Source: JAQTNP01 sp964616145
GTDB taxonomy: Bacteria; Patescibacteriota; Minisyncoccia; Minisyncoccales; PEYH01
Direction: 5' to 3'
Length of the DNA: 63,529 bases
Assembly (NCBI GenBank): GCA_964616145.1
Contig: CAZTRD010000004.1
Location: forward strand, 1 to 63,529
Shown here one piece after another: positions 50,158-57,648 of this stretch. The position numbers and the translations under genes are program-made. The notes under the pieces are model-generated. The model did not search any database, was not told the DNA's origin, and worked only from the letters and a program-made list of their open reading frames with translations. Position 1 is the first letter of the stretch. Every line of letters begins with the position of its first letter.

Positions 50158-50811
50158 ATGAATGCATTTTTTAAAACGATGGTATGTATAAATACGGTTG
50201 CTATTATTGTTCTACTGTATTTTATTTATTCTAGTAGAATTATACTAAAGGATATGAATACAGAAATAGCTACTGTACATAAGAATAATGAAAATCTATT
50301 TAATTTAATGGGGGATGAACTTAGAAATATAAATAATGATGAGATATATGCATACATCAAAAAAGAATTGGAAACTTTAAGATACACATCTGTATTCGAT
50401 AAGATTTCCATAGAAGATAAGCAGGAGGAACTATCTCTAAGAGTCGATTCAGTAGTTACTGAACTGCTTAACAGATTAGGAGATATAAAAACAAATTTTG
50501 AATGTAAGTTAAAGAGTAATACAGATTCTGTACTAAAGATAGTTAAACAAAATAATGAAGATACTCAGACAGCTATTCAAGAAACTCTACAAAAACTTTC
50601 TGTATTAGATAAGAGAGTTGTGGAAAATGAAGTTTTAGCTGTTAAAATTAAATCTCTAGAAAATACTTTGAATACTGCTGTAGAGTTGATGAAGATTGAG
50701 GTTGGAAAGCTTTCTGCTGAAATTGCCAAAGAAGCTGCTGAAAAGAGACTTATACATTACAATTACGACGCTGTACTACAGATAGAGAAGCAAAAAGGAA
50801 AAGTAAAGTGA
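50158..50811 (+). CDS. Membrane-anchored coiled-coil protein (217 aa)
   Basis: N-terminal anchor (VCINTVAIIVLLYFIY), then about 190 residues of coiled coil. Topology like an i-spanin or a membrane-tethered scaffold; no lipoprotein partner overlaps it. AAAGGAAGTGAT upstream. Overlaps the next gene by four bases. Confidence 0.6.
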   Translation: MNAFFKTMVCINTVAIIVLLYFIYSSRIILKDMNTEIATVHKNNENLFNLMGDELRNINNDEIYAYIKKELETLRYTSVFDKISIEDKQEELSLRVDSVVTELLNRLGDIKTNFECKLKSNTDSVLKIVKQNNEDTQTAIQETLQKLSVLDKRVVENEVLAVKIKSLENTLNTAVELMKIEVGKLSAEIAKEAAEKRLIHYNYDAVLQIEKQKGKVK

Positions 50812-51008
50812 AAAGAGAAAAAGCTACTGTAGACATAGATAGGGCTATAGAAGATATTTCAGATATGTATGCAGTAAAATTTGACTTTAAGGAATCTCTA
50901 ATAGAGTCCGGAGAGTACGATAAACTTTTGGATATATATAAAGCCAAGGGTGGGGAAAAGATCAAAGATAAGTTGATAGATCTGCTTTTAGGAAATGTAG
51001 AGATGTGA
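50808..51008 (+). CDS. Hypothetical protein (66 aa)
   Basis: Charged helical protein. Its last eight codons (about LLLGNVEM) and stop fall inside the first copy of a 148-bp tandem duplication, so the 3' end of the gene is repeated without its start. Function unknown. Confidence 0.55.
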   Translation: MKREKATVDIDRAIEDISDMYAVKFDFKESLIESGEYDKLLDIYKAKGGEKIKDKLIDLLLGNVEM

Positions 51009-51054
51009 TGGTGGAAGTAGAAAATAAGTTTTTGGTAAGATTATTAAAATGTAT

Positions 51055-51132
51055 GCGCCTGTAGCTCAGCTGGTTATGAGTGGGGCTCTTATAAGGCTCA
51101 GGTCCTAGGTTCAAATCCTAGCGGGCGCACCA
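51055..51132 (+). tRNA. tRNA-Ile(TAT), copy 1
   Basis: Acceptor GCGCCTG/CGGGCGC, encoded CCA, anticodon loop CTTATAA, T arm CTAGG-TTCAAAT-CCTAG. Confidence 0.92.
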
Positions 51133-51202
51133 CTTTTAGGAAATGTAGAGATGTGATGGTGGAAGTAGAAAATAAGTTTTTGGTAAGATTATTAAAATGT
51201 AT

Positions 51203-51280
51203 GCGCCTGTAGCTCAGCTGGTTATGAGTGGGGCTCTTATAAGGCTCAGGTCCTAGGTTCAAATCCTAGCGGGCGCACCA
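51203..51280 (+). tRNA. tRNA-Ile(TAT), copy 2
   Basis: Identical to copy 1, 148 bases downstream. Confidence 0.92.
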
Positions 51281-51327
51281 CTTTTGGAATGGATCTTTTA
51301 TCTATATTACCGGAATAGATTAAGCGC

Positions 51328-51477
51328 TGGAAAGACTTTTTTTGTGAGCAGTAATTCAAAGTAAGTTGGTCTCTAACTGAAATGTATGTGGCCAAAAATA
51401 AACTCTTTCCAAATATGTATAGGGGAGTAGCGGGGAAGCAAAGTTTTAACTGCGGTGTCAGAGCACATCCTATACAT
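51328..51477 (+). ncRNA. Structured noncoding segment E4 (two domains)
   Basis: First domain closed by TGGAAAG (51328) with CTTTCCA (51405). Second domain closed by ATGTATAGG (51415) with CCTATACAT (51469), followed by TTTT. No gene in 51281-51499. Comparable in size and placement to E1-E3. Confidence 0.4.
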
Positions 51478-51499
51478 TTTTAACAATTAAGGAATTAAA

Positions 51500-51814
51500 A
51501 TGCCATACATAAAAGAAAAATATAGAACCGAAGTACAATCCGACTTAGATCATTTAGTATTTAATATTATAAAAATTAGAGATGAGAATAATTTAAAAGA
51601 TATGGACTTGCTAGGAATCTTAAATTACTGTATAACCACTCTAATACTTCTCTTCGTATCTCGTACAGCCGGTAAAATCAGATATTATCTTATTGCTGGA
51701 ATTACCGGTGTTCTAGAAAATGTGAAGCAGGAGTTTTACAGAAAAGTTGCTGCCGGATATGAAGATGTTAAGGAAGAAGAAGAGGGAGAAGTCGGATATT
51801 CCCGAATATTATGA
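51500..51814 (+). CDS. DUF6899-like phage protein (104 aa)
   Basis: Begins MPYIKEKYRTEV and contains GILNYCITTL and GVLENVKQEFYRK, the layout I recall for the small DUF6899 family common in large phages. No activity is known. AAGGAATTAAA upstream. Ends in an ATGA overlap with a micro-ORF. Confidence 0.7.
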   Translation: MPYIKEKYRTEVQSDLDHLVFNIIKIRDENNLKDMDLLGILNYCITTLILLFVSRTAGKIRYYLIAGITGVLENVKQEFYRKVAAGYEDVKEEEEGEVGYSRIL

Positions 51815-51885
51815 GTTTAGTAAAATTTACAGATAATACGTATTCTGTAATTATAAAGTTATTTGGAGAACGGAGTGTGAAATGA
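51811..51885 (+). CDS. 24-residue micro-ORF linking two genes
   Basis: Starts in an ATGA overlap with the previous stop and ends in an ATGA overlap with the next start (51882). The double overlap suggests that it is translated and couples its neighbours. The product (MSLVKFTDNTYSVIIKLFGE...) has no known motif. Confidence 0.4.
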   Translation: MSLVKFTDNTYSVIIKLFGERSVK

Positions 51886-52037
51886 AATATAAAAAGCATT
51901 TGGAGACGGAAACTGATAAAAGAGCCTGTAAGAATGAATGTGCTGTCGGGACATCTACTACTAAATATAGAGAAGTTACCTGCAAAACATGTAAGAATAC
52001 ATATGAATATATTTGGTTAAAAACCATGTCTAATTAG
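51882..52037 (+). CDS. Zinc-ribbon microprotein (51 aa)
   Basis: GGAGTGTGAA upstream of ATG. CKNEC and CKTC pairs around a short beta segment, typical of a small zinc ribbon. Function unknown. Confidence 0.55.
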   Translation: MKYKKHLETETDKRACKNECAVGTSTTKYREVTCKTCKNTYEYIWLKTMSN

Positions 52038-52046
52038 GGGATTTTT

Positions 52047-52601
52047 ATGCAGCACAGACTTAAAGGAATGCGGTGCTATCTTTCTGGAGCTATGGATAGA
52101 GTAGATGATAAGGGAGTTATTTGGAGAAGATGGATAACTGAGTTCCTAAAATCTTTAGGAGTTATAGTACTCGATCCTAGCGATAAGAAGATGTATGGGG
52201 ATGTTAAGTTTAAAATAGAACAGAAAGATTTTAGAAGAGATTGTCTGGATAAGGAAAAATTCGATAGTTTACAAATAGAAACTAAAGCACTGCGTTCCGT
52301 AGATTTAAGGATGGTGGATATTTCAGATTTTGTAATAGTTTATCTAGATAACAGACAGACTGCCTGCGGAACTTTTGAAGAGTTATTTAAAGCTAATCTA
52401 AGTAAGAAACCTGTTTTGATTGTAGTTGAGCAGGGGAAGAAGGAAGCTTTCGCATGGTTGTTCGGAGTGATCCCTCACGAACATATTTTTGAAGACTGGG
52501 ATTCTTTAAAAACTTATTTGGTAAAAGTACATACAGATGAAACTGTACTAACATATAAGAGATGGATCTTCTTTGATTATGATAAGCTTACAGCGGTGTA
52601 A
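52047..52601 (+). CDS. Nucleoside 2-deoxyribosyltransferase-like protein (184 aa)
   Basis: Rossmann-like fold with RCYLSGAMD near the start, VDLRMVDISDFVIVYLD in the middle and ACGTFEEL (catalytic Glu) after it, as in nucleoside 2-deoxyribosyltransferases and their DUF4406 relatives. These swap bases on deoxynucleosides or clear modified or signalling nucleotides. AGGGGATTTTT upstream. NAD/ADP-ribose hydrolysis is another possibility for this fold. Confidence 0.75.
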   Translation: MQHRLKGMRCYLSGAMDRVDDKGVIWRRWITEFLKSLGVIVLDPSDKKMYGDVKFKIEQKDFRRDCLDKEKFDSLQIETKALRSVDLRMVDISDFVIVYLDNRQTACGTFEELFKANLSKKPVLIVVEQGKKEAFAWLFGVIPHEHIFEDWDSLKTYLVKVHTDETVLTYKRWIFFDYDKLTAV

Positions 52602-52603
52602 TT

Positions 52604-52936
52604 ATGCGTAGAGGTCCTTTAGTACATAAACCTTTTATCTTAACTATAAATGTTAAAGATATTATCCAGGAATGGTTGTTAATATTTAGGATGGGGCCTA
52701 AATTTTCCAGTTTTAAAGCATATGAAATGTTTATAAAAACTATAACGGATACTTGTGAAGTCAGATATTCATTAATAAGATTTTGTAAACATGAAGTGTA
52801 TTATAAGGATTATCAGCATATATTTGGATTTTATTGCTCGGATATTACAGAAGCCAATATTCCTCTCTTTCTGGAAGAGTGGCGGAGGGTGTGGTTGGTA
52901 GAAGGTTTTGACGGATTTTGGTATAGAACAAAATAA
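52604..52936 (+). CDS. Hypothetical protein (110 aa)
   Basis: Starts two bases after the previous stop. Aromatic-rich alpha/beta with Cys residues at CEVRY and FCKHEV. No family recognised. Confidence 0.55.
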   Translation: MRRGPLVHKPFILTINVKDIIQEWLLIFRMGPKFSSFKAYEMFIKTITDTCEVRYSLIRFCKHEVYYKDYQHIFGFYCSDITEANIPLFLEEWRRVWLVEGFDGFWYRTK

Positions 52937-53015
52937 AGGCCTGATACGGCAGAATCTCTCTACTCGTGTCTTTAATCTCCACTATACTTTTTAGTTACCA
53001 ACAGGAGCTCGTGTA

Positions 53016-53171
53016 ATGGGTAAAAAAGTAGCTATTCTCAGGTGTGCGTGCAGATGGTGTGGTAAGACCGTGTACACAAAGACAGTCCCTTATAAGAACG
53101 AGCCTGAAAAGATTTTAAAATGTGTTTGTGAAGAGTGTGAAGAAGTTGCACGGAATATAAAATACGCTTGA
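53016..53171 (+). CDS. Zinc-ribbon microprotein (51 aa)
   Basis: ACAGGAGCTCGTGTA upstream. CRWC and CVCEEC around a basic linker. It ends eight bases before tRNA-Pro. Confidence 0.6.
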   Translation: MGKKVAILRCACRWCGKTVYTKTVPYKNEPEKILKCVCEECEEVARNIKYA

Positions 53172-53179
53172 GTGCATTA

Positions 53180-53252
53180 CGGGGTGTGGGGTAACGGTAT
53201 CCCGTCTGCTTTGGGTGCAGAAGATTTGCAGGTTCGAATCCTGCCACCTCGA
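53180..53252 (+). tRNA. tRNA-Pro(TGG)
   Basis: Acceptor CGGGGTG/CACCTCG, anticodon stem-loop TCTGC-TTTGGGT-GCAGA. No encoded CCA. Confidence 0.9.
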
Positions 53253-53280
53253 TAGTTAAGATTTAATTTAGGAATTTAGG

Positions 53281-54219
53281 ATGATAAAAATATCCCCGAG
53301 AACTTGGGAGACTTTAGAAAATGATGCTAAAAATATTTTAAAAACTAATATGGAATATGCTGTAAGTTTTTTAAGTTTATTTGAAGAGAATTTATCGGAT
53401 ATAATTGTATGCTCGATGGTTTCTAAAGGAGGACAGGGTATACAAGTTAAATATAGTGATTTGTCAACAGCTCTGAATAATAACGATAAATACGAATGTG
53501 ATGTGTACTTTCACGTTAACGGAGGAGGAACTAAGCAAGCTAAAATTAATAAAATTAGAGCCTCCTTCATAGATATAGATGTTGGAAGAGATAAGAATGG
53601 TAATTATCTACAGAACAATATTGTTAAGAAGAGGAAGGAGGATATAAAATATTATATAACTAATTGCGCAGCTCCTCCCTCAATAATTTCGGAAACAAGA
53701 AATGGATATCACTGTTATTGGTTATTTGATAATACTTTAGATGGACACTCGCCGATGGATTTAGAGAAGTGGAGGGAGATTCAGCAAAGCTTACTAAAAT
53801 ATTTTGAGCCTGTAGGTGGCGATAGGATGGCCTTAAAGATAAATCAGCTTCTGCGTGTTCCAGGAACTATGTGGAAAAAGAAATGGACTGGTTTACCAAA
53901 TACTTCTGTAGTTTACGTCTGTACAGGTAATAAATATACGATAGATTCTTTACATGCCTCTCTAATACCAGCCCCAGTAAAGAAGATGAATTGGGGGAGT
54001 CCTTCTGATCTTACTGCAAAAAAAACTGTAAATACAGGTACTTCCACAACAGTTTCCAATACGGTTTTGGGAACAGTTATGGAGACTATGAATTTTCTGG
54101 CTTTTGTAGCTTATCAAGCTAAACTTGAAAACAAGTATTTTTTACTACAGACTGCGGAAAGGCTTGCTAAAGAATTAGCATTTCATCACAATCTGTCAGT
54201 CGTAATTCCCAAGGTGTGA
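53281..54219 (+). CDS. RepB-type (AEP-like) primase (312 aa)
   Basis: FIDIDVGRD carries the metal-binding Asp pair, then PPSIISETRNGYHCYWLF and GGDRMALKINQLLRVPGT, the ordered motifs of the RepB_primase family. This is a second, unrelated primase beside the DnaG-type one at 16059. It is embedded in the tRNA region. It could prime an alternative replication start or act in repair or plasmid-like replication. Confidence 0.78.
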   Translation: MIKISPRTWETLENDAKNILKTNMEYAVSFLSLFEENLSDIIVCSMVSKGGQGIQVKYSDLSTALNNNDKYECDVYFHVNGGGTKQAKINKIRASFIDIDVGRDKNGNYLQNNIVKKRKEDIKYYITNCAAPPSIISETRNGYHCYWLFDNTLDGHSPMDLEKWREIQQSLLKYFEPVGGDRMALKINQLLRVPGTMWKKKWTGLPNTSVVYVCTGNKYTIDSLHASLIPAPVKKMNWGSPSDLTAKKTVNTGTSTTVSNTVLGTVMETMNFLAFVAYQAKLENKYFLLQTAERLAKELAFHHNLSVVIPKV

Positions 54220-54220
54220 A

Positions 54221-54379
54221 ATGGAAAAAGATGGTAATACGAAAAACAAGAAAGACAATATCAATACTATTTGTAGAAAATGTGGAAGGGATAAGTATAT
54301 TAGTAAGGTTAATGAAAATCTTACAGGATGTGTAGTTCACTGCCCTTCCTGTAAGCATAGACTAGCTAGATTTGAGTGA
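54221..54379 (+). CDS. Zinc-ribbon microprotein (52 aa)
   Basis: ATG 54221 is one base after the primase stop, with AAGGTGTGAA. CRKC and CPSC pairs, basic ends. Its stop touches the first base of tRNA-Met. Confidence 0.6.
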   Translation: MEKDGNTKNKKDNINTICRKCGRDKYISKVNENLTGCVVHCPSCKHRLARFE

Positions 54380-54454
54380 TACGGGGAGGATGTTAATTTC
54401 CAGGCGAGTCTCATAAATTCGTCCACGTGGGTGTGATTCCCACCCCCGTTACCA
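54380..54454 (+). tRNA. tRNA with CAT anticodon (Met, or Ile after C34 modification)
   Basis: Anticodon loop CTCATAA, T stem GTGGG/CCCAC, encoded CCA. The acceptor pairs ACGGGG/CCCCGT with a T-T mismatch at the first position. The anticodon stem lacks the three G-C pairs of initiator tRNA. Confidence 0.75.
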
Positions 54455-54513
54455 TCTTTTAGTTTGACTTCTATTCTTCTGGGTGCTAATAGTACAGCAA
54501 AAAGGAGAATAGA

Positions 54514-54567
54514 ATGCCAAACATTAATTCATGGAAAGCAGCCGGAAAAGTCACAGCTAAATTTTAA
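54514..54567 (+). CDS. 17-residue micro-ORF
   Basis: ATG 54514 follows AAAAAGGAGAATAGA, an almost ideal ribosome site; the peptide is MPNINSWKAAGKVTAKF. A second strong site (AAAAAGGAGAAAG) begins the next gene 26 bases later. Confidence 0.4.
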   Translation: MPNINSWKAAGKVTAKF

Positions 54568-54592
54568 GCAAATTGTAAAAAGGAGAAAGTAG

Positions 54593-55111
54593 ATGAAGGT
54601 TTCTGTGAGTGAAGCTCTACGTTTGAAAAATGAAATTATAAAGATGGTGCATACGACCTTAGGAGATACCCGTATAGCTGAATACGGTGTTACTACTGAA
54701 GATGATAAACCTGTTACGGAAAGAGAAAGTTGTGAGAAGTTTCCAGAAGTATATGCTAAACTTTGTAAGATCTTTTCTATAAGTCATCAAATAAATTCCG
54801 TATTAGCTAAATATGATGTGGAAAGCGGCATTTCAGATTTGGTTAGATCCTTAAAGAATAACGAAGCATTGCTTACGGTTTTAACCGATGCTTTAAGATT
54901 AAAAGATAGCACACAGATTACGTATCAAGCTATAGGGAATAAGAGAGTAGAAGTTAAGAGGCATTTCACTCCTTACGTTCCTATAAAAGAGATTAAGTGT
55001 AAGATAACTCTTTTGAAGAAGGAGATAAGAGATATAAAAAGAGATATAGATAAGAAAAATTTGGAAACTATAGAACTTCCATTCGAACATACGGAACTGG
55101 ATTCTTTCTAA
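54593..55111 (+). CDS. Hypothetical coiled-coil protein (172 aa)
   Basis: Very strong ribosome site. N-terminal helix SEALRLKNEIIKMV, a central helical region and a charged coiled coil near residues 140-160. I do not recognise the family with confidence. Confidence 0.6.
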   Translation: MKVSVSEALRLKNEIIKMVHTTLGDTRIAEYGVTTEDDKPVTERESCEKFPEVYAKLCKIFSISHQINSVLAKYDVESGISDLVRSLKNNEALLTVLTDALRLKDSTQITYQAIGNKRVEVKRHFTPYVPIKEIKCKITLLKKEIRDIKRDIDKKNLETIELPFEHTELDSF

Positions 55112-55118
55112 GAGATTT

Positions 55119-55354
55119 TGTAAATCCTGGTTACTACGAATAGGTGTCTAACCGAATTTAGACTAGGGTTCTCCACACCGAATTGAGGAGAGGTTAGCTC
55201 TTTCATCCATAAAATTGCATTTGCATTAATTTTTTTAGAAAAATTAAAATACTGATGTAAAATGTAAAGAGTAAACTGTAATACGTACTGACTGTTTACA
55301 GTCGCGTTAAACGTAGAATGTATGCACGTGACTTTCCGAAAACCAGGATTTACA
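55119..55354 (+). ncRNA. Structured noncoding segment E5 (236 nt, 14-bp closing stem)
   Basis: TGTAAATCCTGGTT (55119-55132) and AACCAGGATTTACA (55341-55354) are perfect inverted repeats that enclose 208 nt with no ORF. An inner hairpin GTAAAC...GTTTAC is visible. Such a perfect long-range stem is unlikely by chance in an AT-rich genome. Confidence 0.55.
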
Positions 55355-55369
55355 TATTTTTATATAAAA

Positions 55370-55389
55370 AGTGCACAAAAGTGCACTTA
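55370..55389. promoter_or_regulatory. GTGCAC-AAAA-GTGCAC palindromic element (copy 2)
   Basis: AAGTGCACAAAAGTGCAC then TTA, the same as at 23749 apart from one base. It lies between E5 and tRNA-His. Confidence 0.5.
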
Positions 55390-55394
55390 AAATT

Positions 55395-55469
55395 GTGACC
55401 GTAGCTCAATTGGCTAGAGCGCTCGGATGTGGCCCGGGAGGTTGCTGGGTTCAAGTCCCGCCGGTCACC
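55395..55469 (+). tRNA. tRNA-His(GTG)
   Basis: Acceptor GTGACCG/CGGTCAC, discriminator C, anticodon stem-loop CTCGG-ATGTGGC-CCGGG. The -1 base reads T, not the usual G, and the outer T-stem pair is a C-C mismatch. No encoded CCA. Confidence 0.85.
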
Positions 55470-55487
55470 TTATAGATTTTGGGTACC

Positions 55488-55606
55488 TGGAAAGATGTTT
55501 GGTTGTTTACCTGATTGCGTGTGTGGTATTAAATGATTTTCTATTTTATAGAAAATAACGAAGATAATGACGCAGTGTCTTCACATGTCTCCAAACATCC
55601 TTTCCA
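55488..55606 (+). ncRNA. Structured noncoding segment E6
   Basis: TGGAAAGATGTTTGG (55488) pairs with CCAAACATCCTTTCCA (55591), 15 bp with one bulge, around about 88 nt that contain the hairpin TTTTCTA/TAGAAAA. A T-run follows. No gene in 55470-55624. Confidence 0.5.
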
Positions 55607-55624
55607 ATTTTTTAAGGAAAAAGT

Positions 55625-56020
55625 ATGAATGTTACCGACTTTGTTGAACAAGCTAAGAAATATAGAGAAGCTGTTAGAGAAGTTAATGAAAAAGTAAAAA
55701 AGGATCTCGCATTCAATCCGATGGAGTGTAGAATTCATAGGGGGAACTTCGCAGCTCTGATCTATTTCGAAGAATGGGATGGGAGTATTCTCATTCAAGT
55801 AGGTACAGAGGATGTTATATTGGATACTACATATACGAAACCAGTTCCTAATACTACCTTCCCTGTTTCTGGAATAACTACTGAATTTCTAGAGCTTCTG
55901 GATAGTAAATTTAAAGAAGCTATAAACTGGGTTCAAGGAAAAGCAGAAAACTTTCCTACAGATGATTGCGAAAAGAAGCATAAGAAAAGGGCTAGGAAGG
56001 CGTTGAAGGATAGAGTTTAA
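55625..56020 (+). CDS. Hypothetical protein (131 aa)
   Basis: TTAAGGAAAAAGT upstream. A helical N terminus, a beta-rich middle (FAALIYFEEWDGSILIQVG) and a basic C-terminal tail (KKHKKRARKALKDR) that may bind nucleic acid. Function unknown. Confidence 0.6.
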   Translation: MNVTDFVEQAKKYREAVREVNEKVKKDLAFNPMECRIHRGNFAALIYFEEWDGSILIQVGTEDVILDTTYTKPVPNTTFPVSGITTEFLELLDSKFKEAINWVQGKAENFPTDDCEKKHKKRARKALKDRV

Positions 56021-56037
56021 GTTTTTAGGAGGTTTTT

Positions 56038-56370
56038 ATGCGTTCTTTAGAACAACCTAAAGAATATACTCAGAAAGCAGATATTCAGGACATTTTAGTA
56101 AAAAACATAAATAAGTTTGTTATGGTTAGAGGATACTTCTTTGCAATTAAAGGTATATTAAAAGAACTTACCAAAGTTCTTTCTAACGAATTAGCTTTGG
56201 AACATAGAAAACTTTCTGAAGGGTTTTTGGAAAAGAACGGATCTTTTGTTGTATCGGTTAAAAATGGAAGAAATTTGGCTAATGTAGTTGTTTTTGCAGA
56301 TAGTATTATTTCCATAGCCTCCCAAGATGATTTACCGATTGTTATAAGGACAAAGATGCCTGGAAAATAA
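56038..56370 (+). CDS. Hypothetical protein (110 aa)
   Basis: AGGAGGTTTTT is a strong ribosome site. Alpha/beta, ends RTKMPGK. Its stop abuts the first base of tRNA-Tyr. Confidence 0.6.
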   Translation: MRSLEQPKEYTQKADIQDILVKNINKFVMVRGYFFAIKGILKELTKVLSNELALEHRKLSEGFLEKNGSFVVSVKNGRNLANVVVFADSIISIASQDDLPIVIRTKMPGK

Positions 56371-56463
56371 GAGCGGGCTGCTAAGATTGGTGGTTTAGCG
56401 CTGGTCTGTAAAACCAGTCCCTTAGGGTATATAACAATGTAGGTCCGATTCCTACCCCGCTCA
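56371..56463 (+). tRNA. tRNA-Tyr(GTA)
   Basis: Acceptor GAGCGGG/CCCGCTC, long variable arm, anticodon stem-loop CTGGT-CTGTAAA-ACCAG. No encoded CCA. Confidence 0.9.
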
Positions 56464-56474
56464 GGGAGAAGAAT

Positions 56475-56675
56475 ATGAAGGTGTATGATTGGCATATACT
56501 ATGTAGATGTTTGGATGAATGTGTTTGTGGAGGATATCCGGGAGCTCTGCATACATTTTCTAAAAAGATATGTGTAGAGTGTCCTAGATGTGGTAAGCAT
56601 ACTTCTTACGGAGAATCTTGGGAATGTATGGTGGAGTGGAATAAGAAAATACGTAAGGAAAAGTTAAAAGAATGA
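56475..56675 (+). CDS. Lar-like zinc-ribbon protein (66 aa)
   Basis: CVCGG near residue 17, CVECPRCGKHTSYG and a terminal EWNKK match the layout of the Lar restriction-alleviation family (CPxCGG ... VxCxxCG ... WN). Lar-type proteins protect phage DNA from type I restriction. The first Cys pair is not the standard CPFCG, so the link is tentative. Confidence 0.5.
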   Translation: MKVYDWHILCRCLDECVCGGYPGALHTFSKKICVECPRCGKHTSYGESWECMVEWNKKIRKEKLKE

Positions 56676-56935
56676 TGTTTACCATACTGTTTGAGAGTAA
56701 ATTTCCTTCTAGGAGGGAGTTTAAACTTATATTTTATAAGGAGAAAGGCTGTTGGATAACTATATGTGATGGAAAACATGTTAATATGAAAGAAGAGGTG
56801 TTTAAGTTTAAATATCCTCAAAACAAAGAGGTACTAAGTAGACTCCTCAACTACGCATATGTTACCGGAAATTTAGCAGAATATGCTGAATTTAGAAAAT
56901 GGTTTATAAATGAATTGGCTGCAGAACTTTTGTAA
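56672..56935 (+). CDS. Small paralogue with shared C-terminal tail (87 aa)
   Basis: Overlaps the previous gene by four bases (ATGA). Starts MFTILF, ends FRKWFINELAAELL, nearly the same tail as the 49652 and 49906 genes. Beta N-terminal, helical C-terminal half. Function unknown. Confidence 0.65.
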   Translation: MMFTILFESKFPSRREFKLIFYKEKGCWITICDGKHVNMKEEVFKFKYPQNKEVLSRLLNYAYVTGNLAEYAEFRKWFINELAAELL

Positions 56936-56946
56936 GGAGAAAGTAG

Positions 56947-57282
56947 ATGGAAATTAATGTTGACGAAAAGGATGATTGTAGGATAACGATTGATAAGCTG
57001 ACTGATGAAGAAGAAGCCCTCCTTCTTCGAGAAGGTATACGTTCTTTTATAAACGATGTTCCTGAATATAGGGATAGTGTTTTAGTAATGAATCCGGAAG
57101 CTCTCCCTAGTTCTTCAGAAGTTAAGCATATAGAACTTAGCGATGATATGTGTTCAGTACTTCTCGCTAAAGGAATTGTTTCTGCATTGGAAAGAACTCT
57201 TGAAACAGTTTCTAAACTAGAAAAAGATACGGAAAGTGTAAAAGACGAATGTGCGGAATGTTCGGATAAAGATAAGGAGTAA
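56947..57282 (+). CDS. Hypothetical acidic protein (111 aa)
   Basis: TAAGGAGAAAGTAG upstream. Acidic, mainly helical, with a terminal CAECSD. No family recognised. Confidence 0.6.
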   Translation: MEINVDEKDDCRITIDKLTDEEEALLLREGIRSFINDVPEYRDSVLVMNPEALPSSSEVKHIELSDDMCSVLLAKGIVSALERTLETVSKLEKDTESVKDECAECSDKDKE

Positions 57283-57284
57283 AC

Positions 57285-57509
57285 ATGTTTATTTTCATTT
57301 CGATTTGGTTGCTTTTAGGAATAGTATGTGGTCTAATAGGTCAGAGTAAGATAAATGCAGATAATAAGAATATAGGGATGTTGGATCTGTATGTGGCGGC
57401 TTTAAGCCCTATCTTTGGTCCTCTAGCTCTCTTCACTCCAAAAATTGCAAGGAAAGATAAAACGGATGGGTGTACAGACGGAAGTTGCGAAGACAGTCCC
57501 AAAGTATAA
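57285..57509 (+). CDS. Small membrane protein (74 aa)
   Basis: First residues FIFISIWLLLGIVCGLIGQS form one hydrophobic span; a second, weaker one is VAALSPIFGPLALF. AAGGAGTAAAC upstream. Function unknown. Confidence 0.55.
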   Translation: MFIFISIWLLLGIVCGLIGQSKINADNKNIGMLDLYVAALSPIFGPLALFTPKIARKDKTDGCTDGSCEDSPKV

Positions 57510-57642
57510 CGGTATAGTAGATATACTAAAACAGAGTGGATGGGTATTTAAAGGAAATGGCTTTTGGCTTGATCCTATTAGTGGTAAGAGATATTTAACA
57601 AGTGATGCTATAAAGATGGCTTCTGTTAGAAAATCTAAATAG
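57466..57642 (+). CDS. Hypothetical protein (58 aa)
   Basis: ATG 57466 lies inside the end of the membrane-protein gene (44-base overlap), with AAGGAAAG upstream. It contains GWVFKGNGFWLDPISGKRY, a small beta domain. It ends just before tRNA-Leu(TAG). Confidence 0.5.
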   Translation: MGVQTEVAKTVPKYNGIVDILKQSGWVFKGNGFWLDPISGKRYLTSDAIKMASVRKSK

Positions 57643-57648
57643 ATTTTT

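Larger units (their letters stand above)
50985..51280 (+). repeat. Perfect 148-bp tandem duplication carrying tRNA-Ile
   Basis: 50985-51132 and 51133-51280 are identical by direct reading. Each copy holds the end of the 50808 gene, its intergenic spacer and a complete tRNA-Ile(TAT). Confidence 0.95.
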
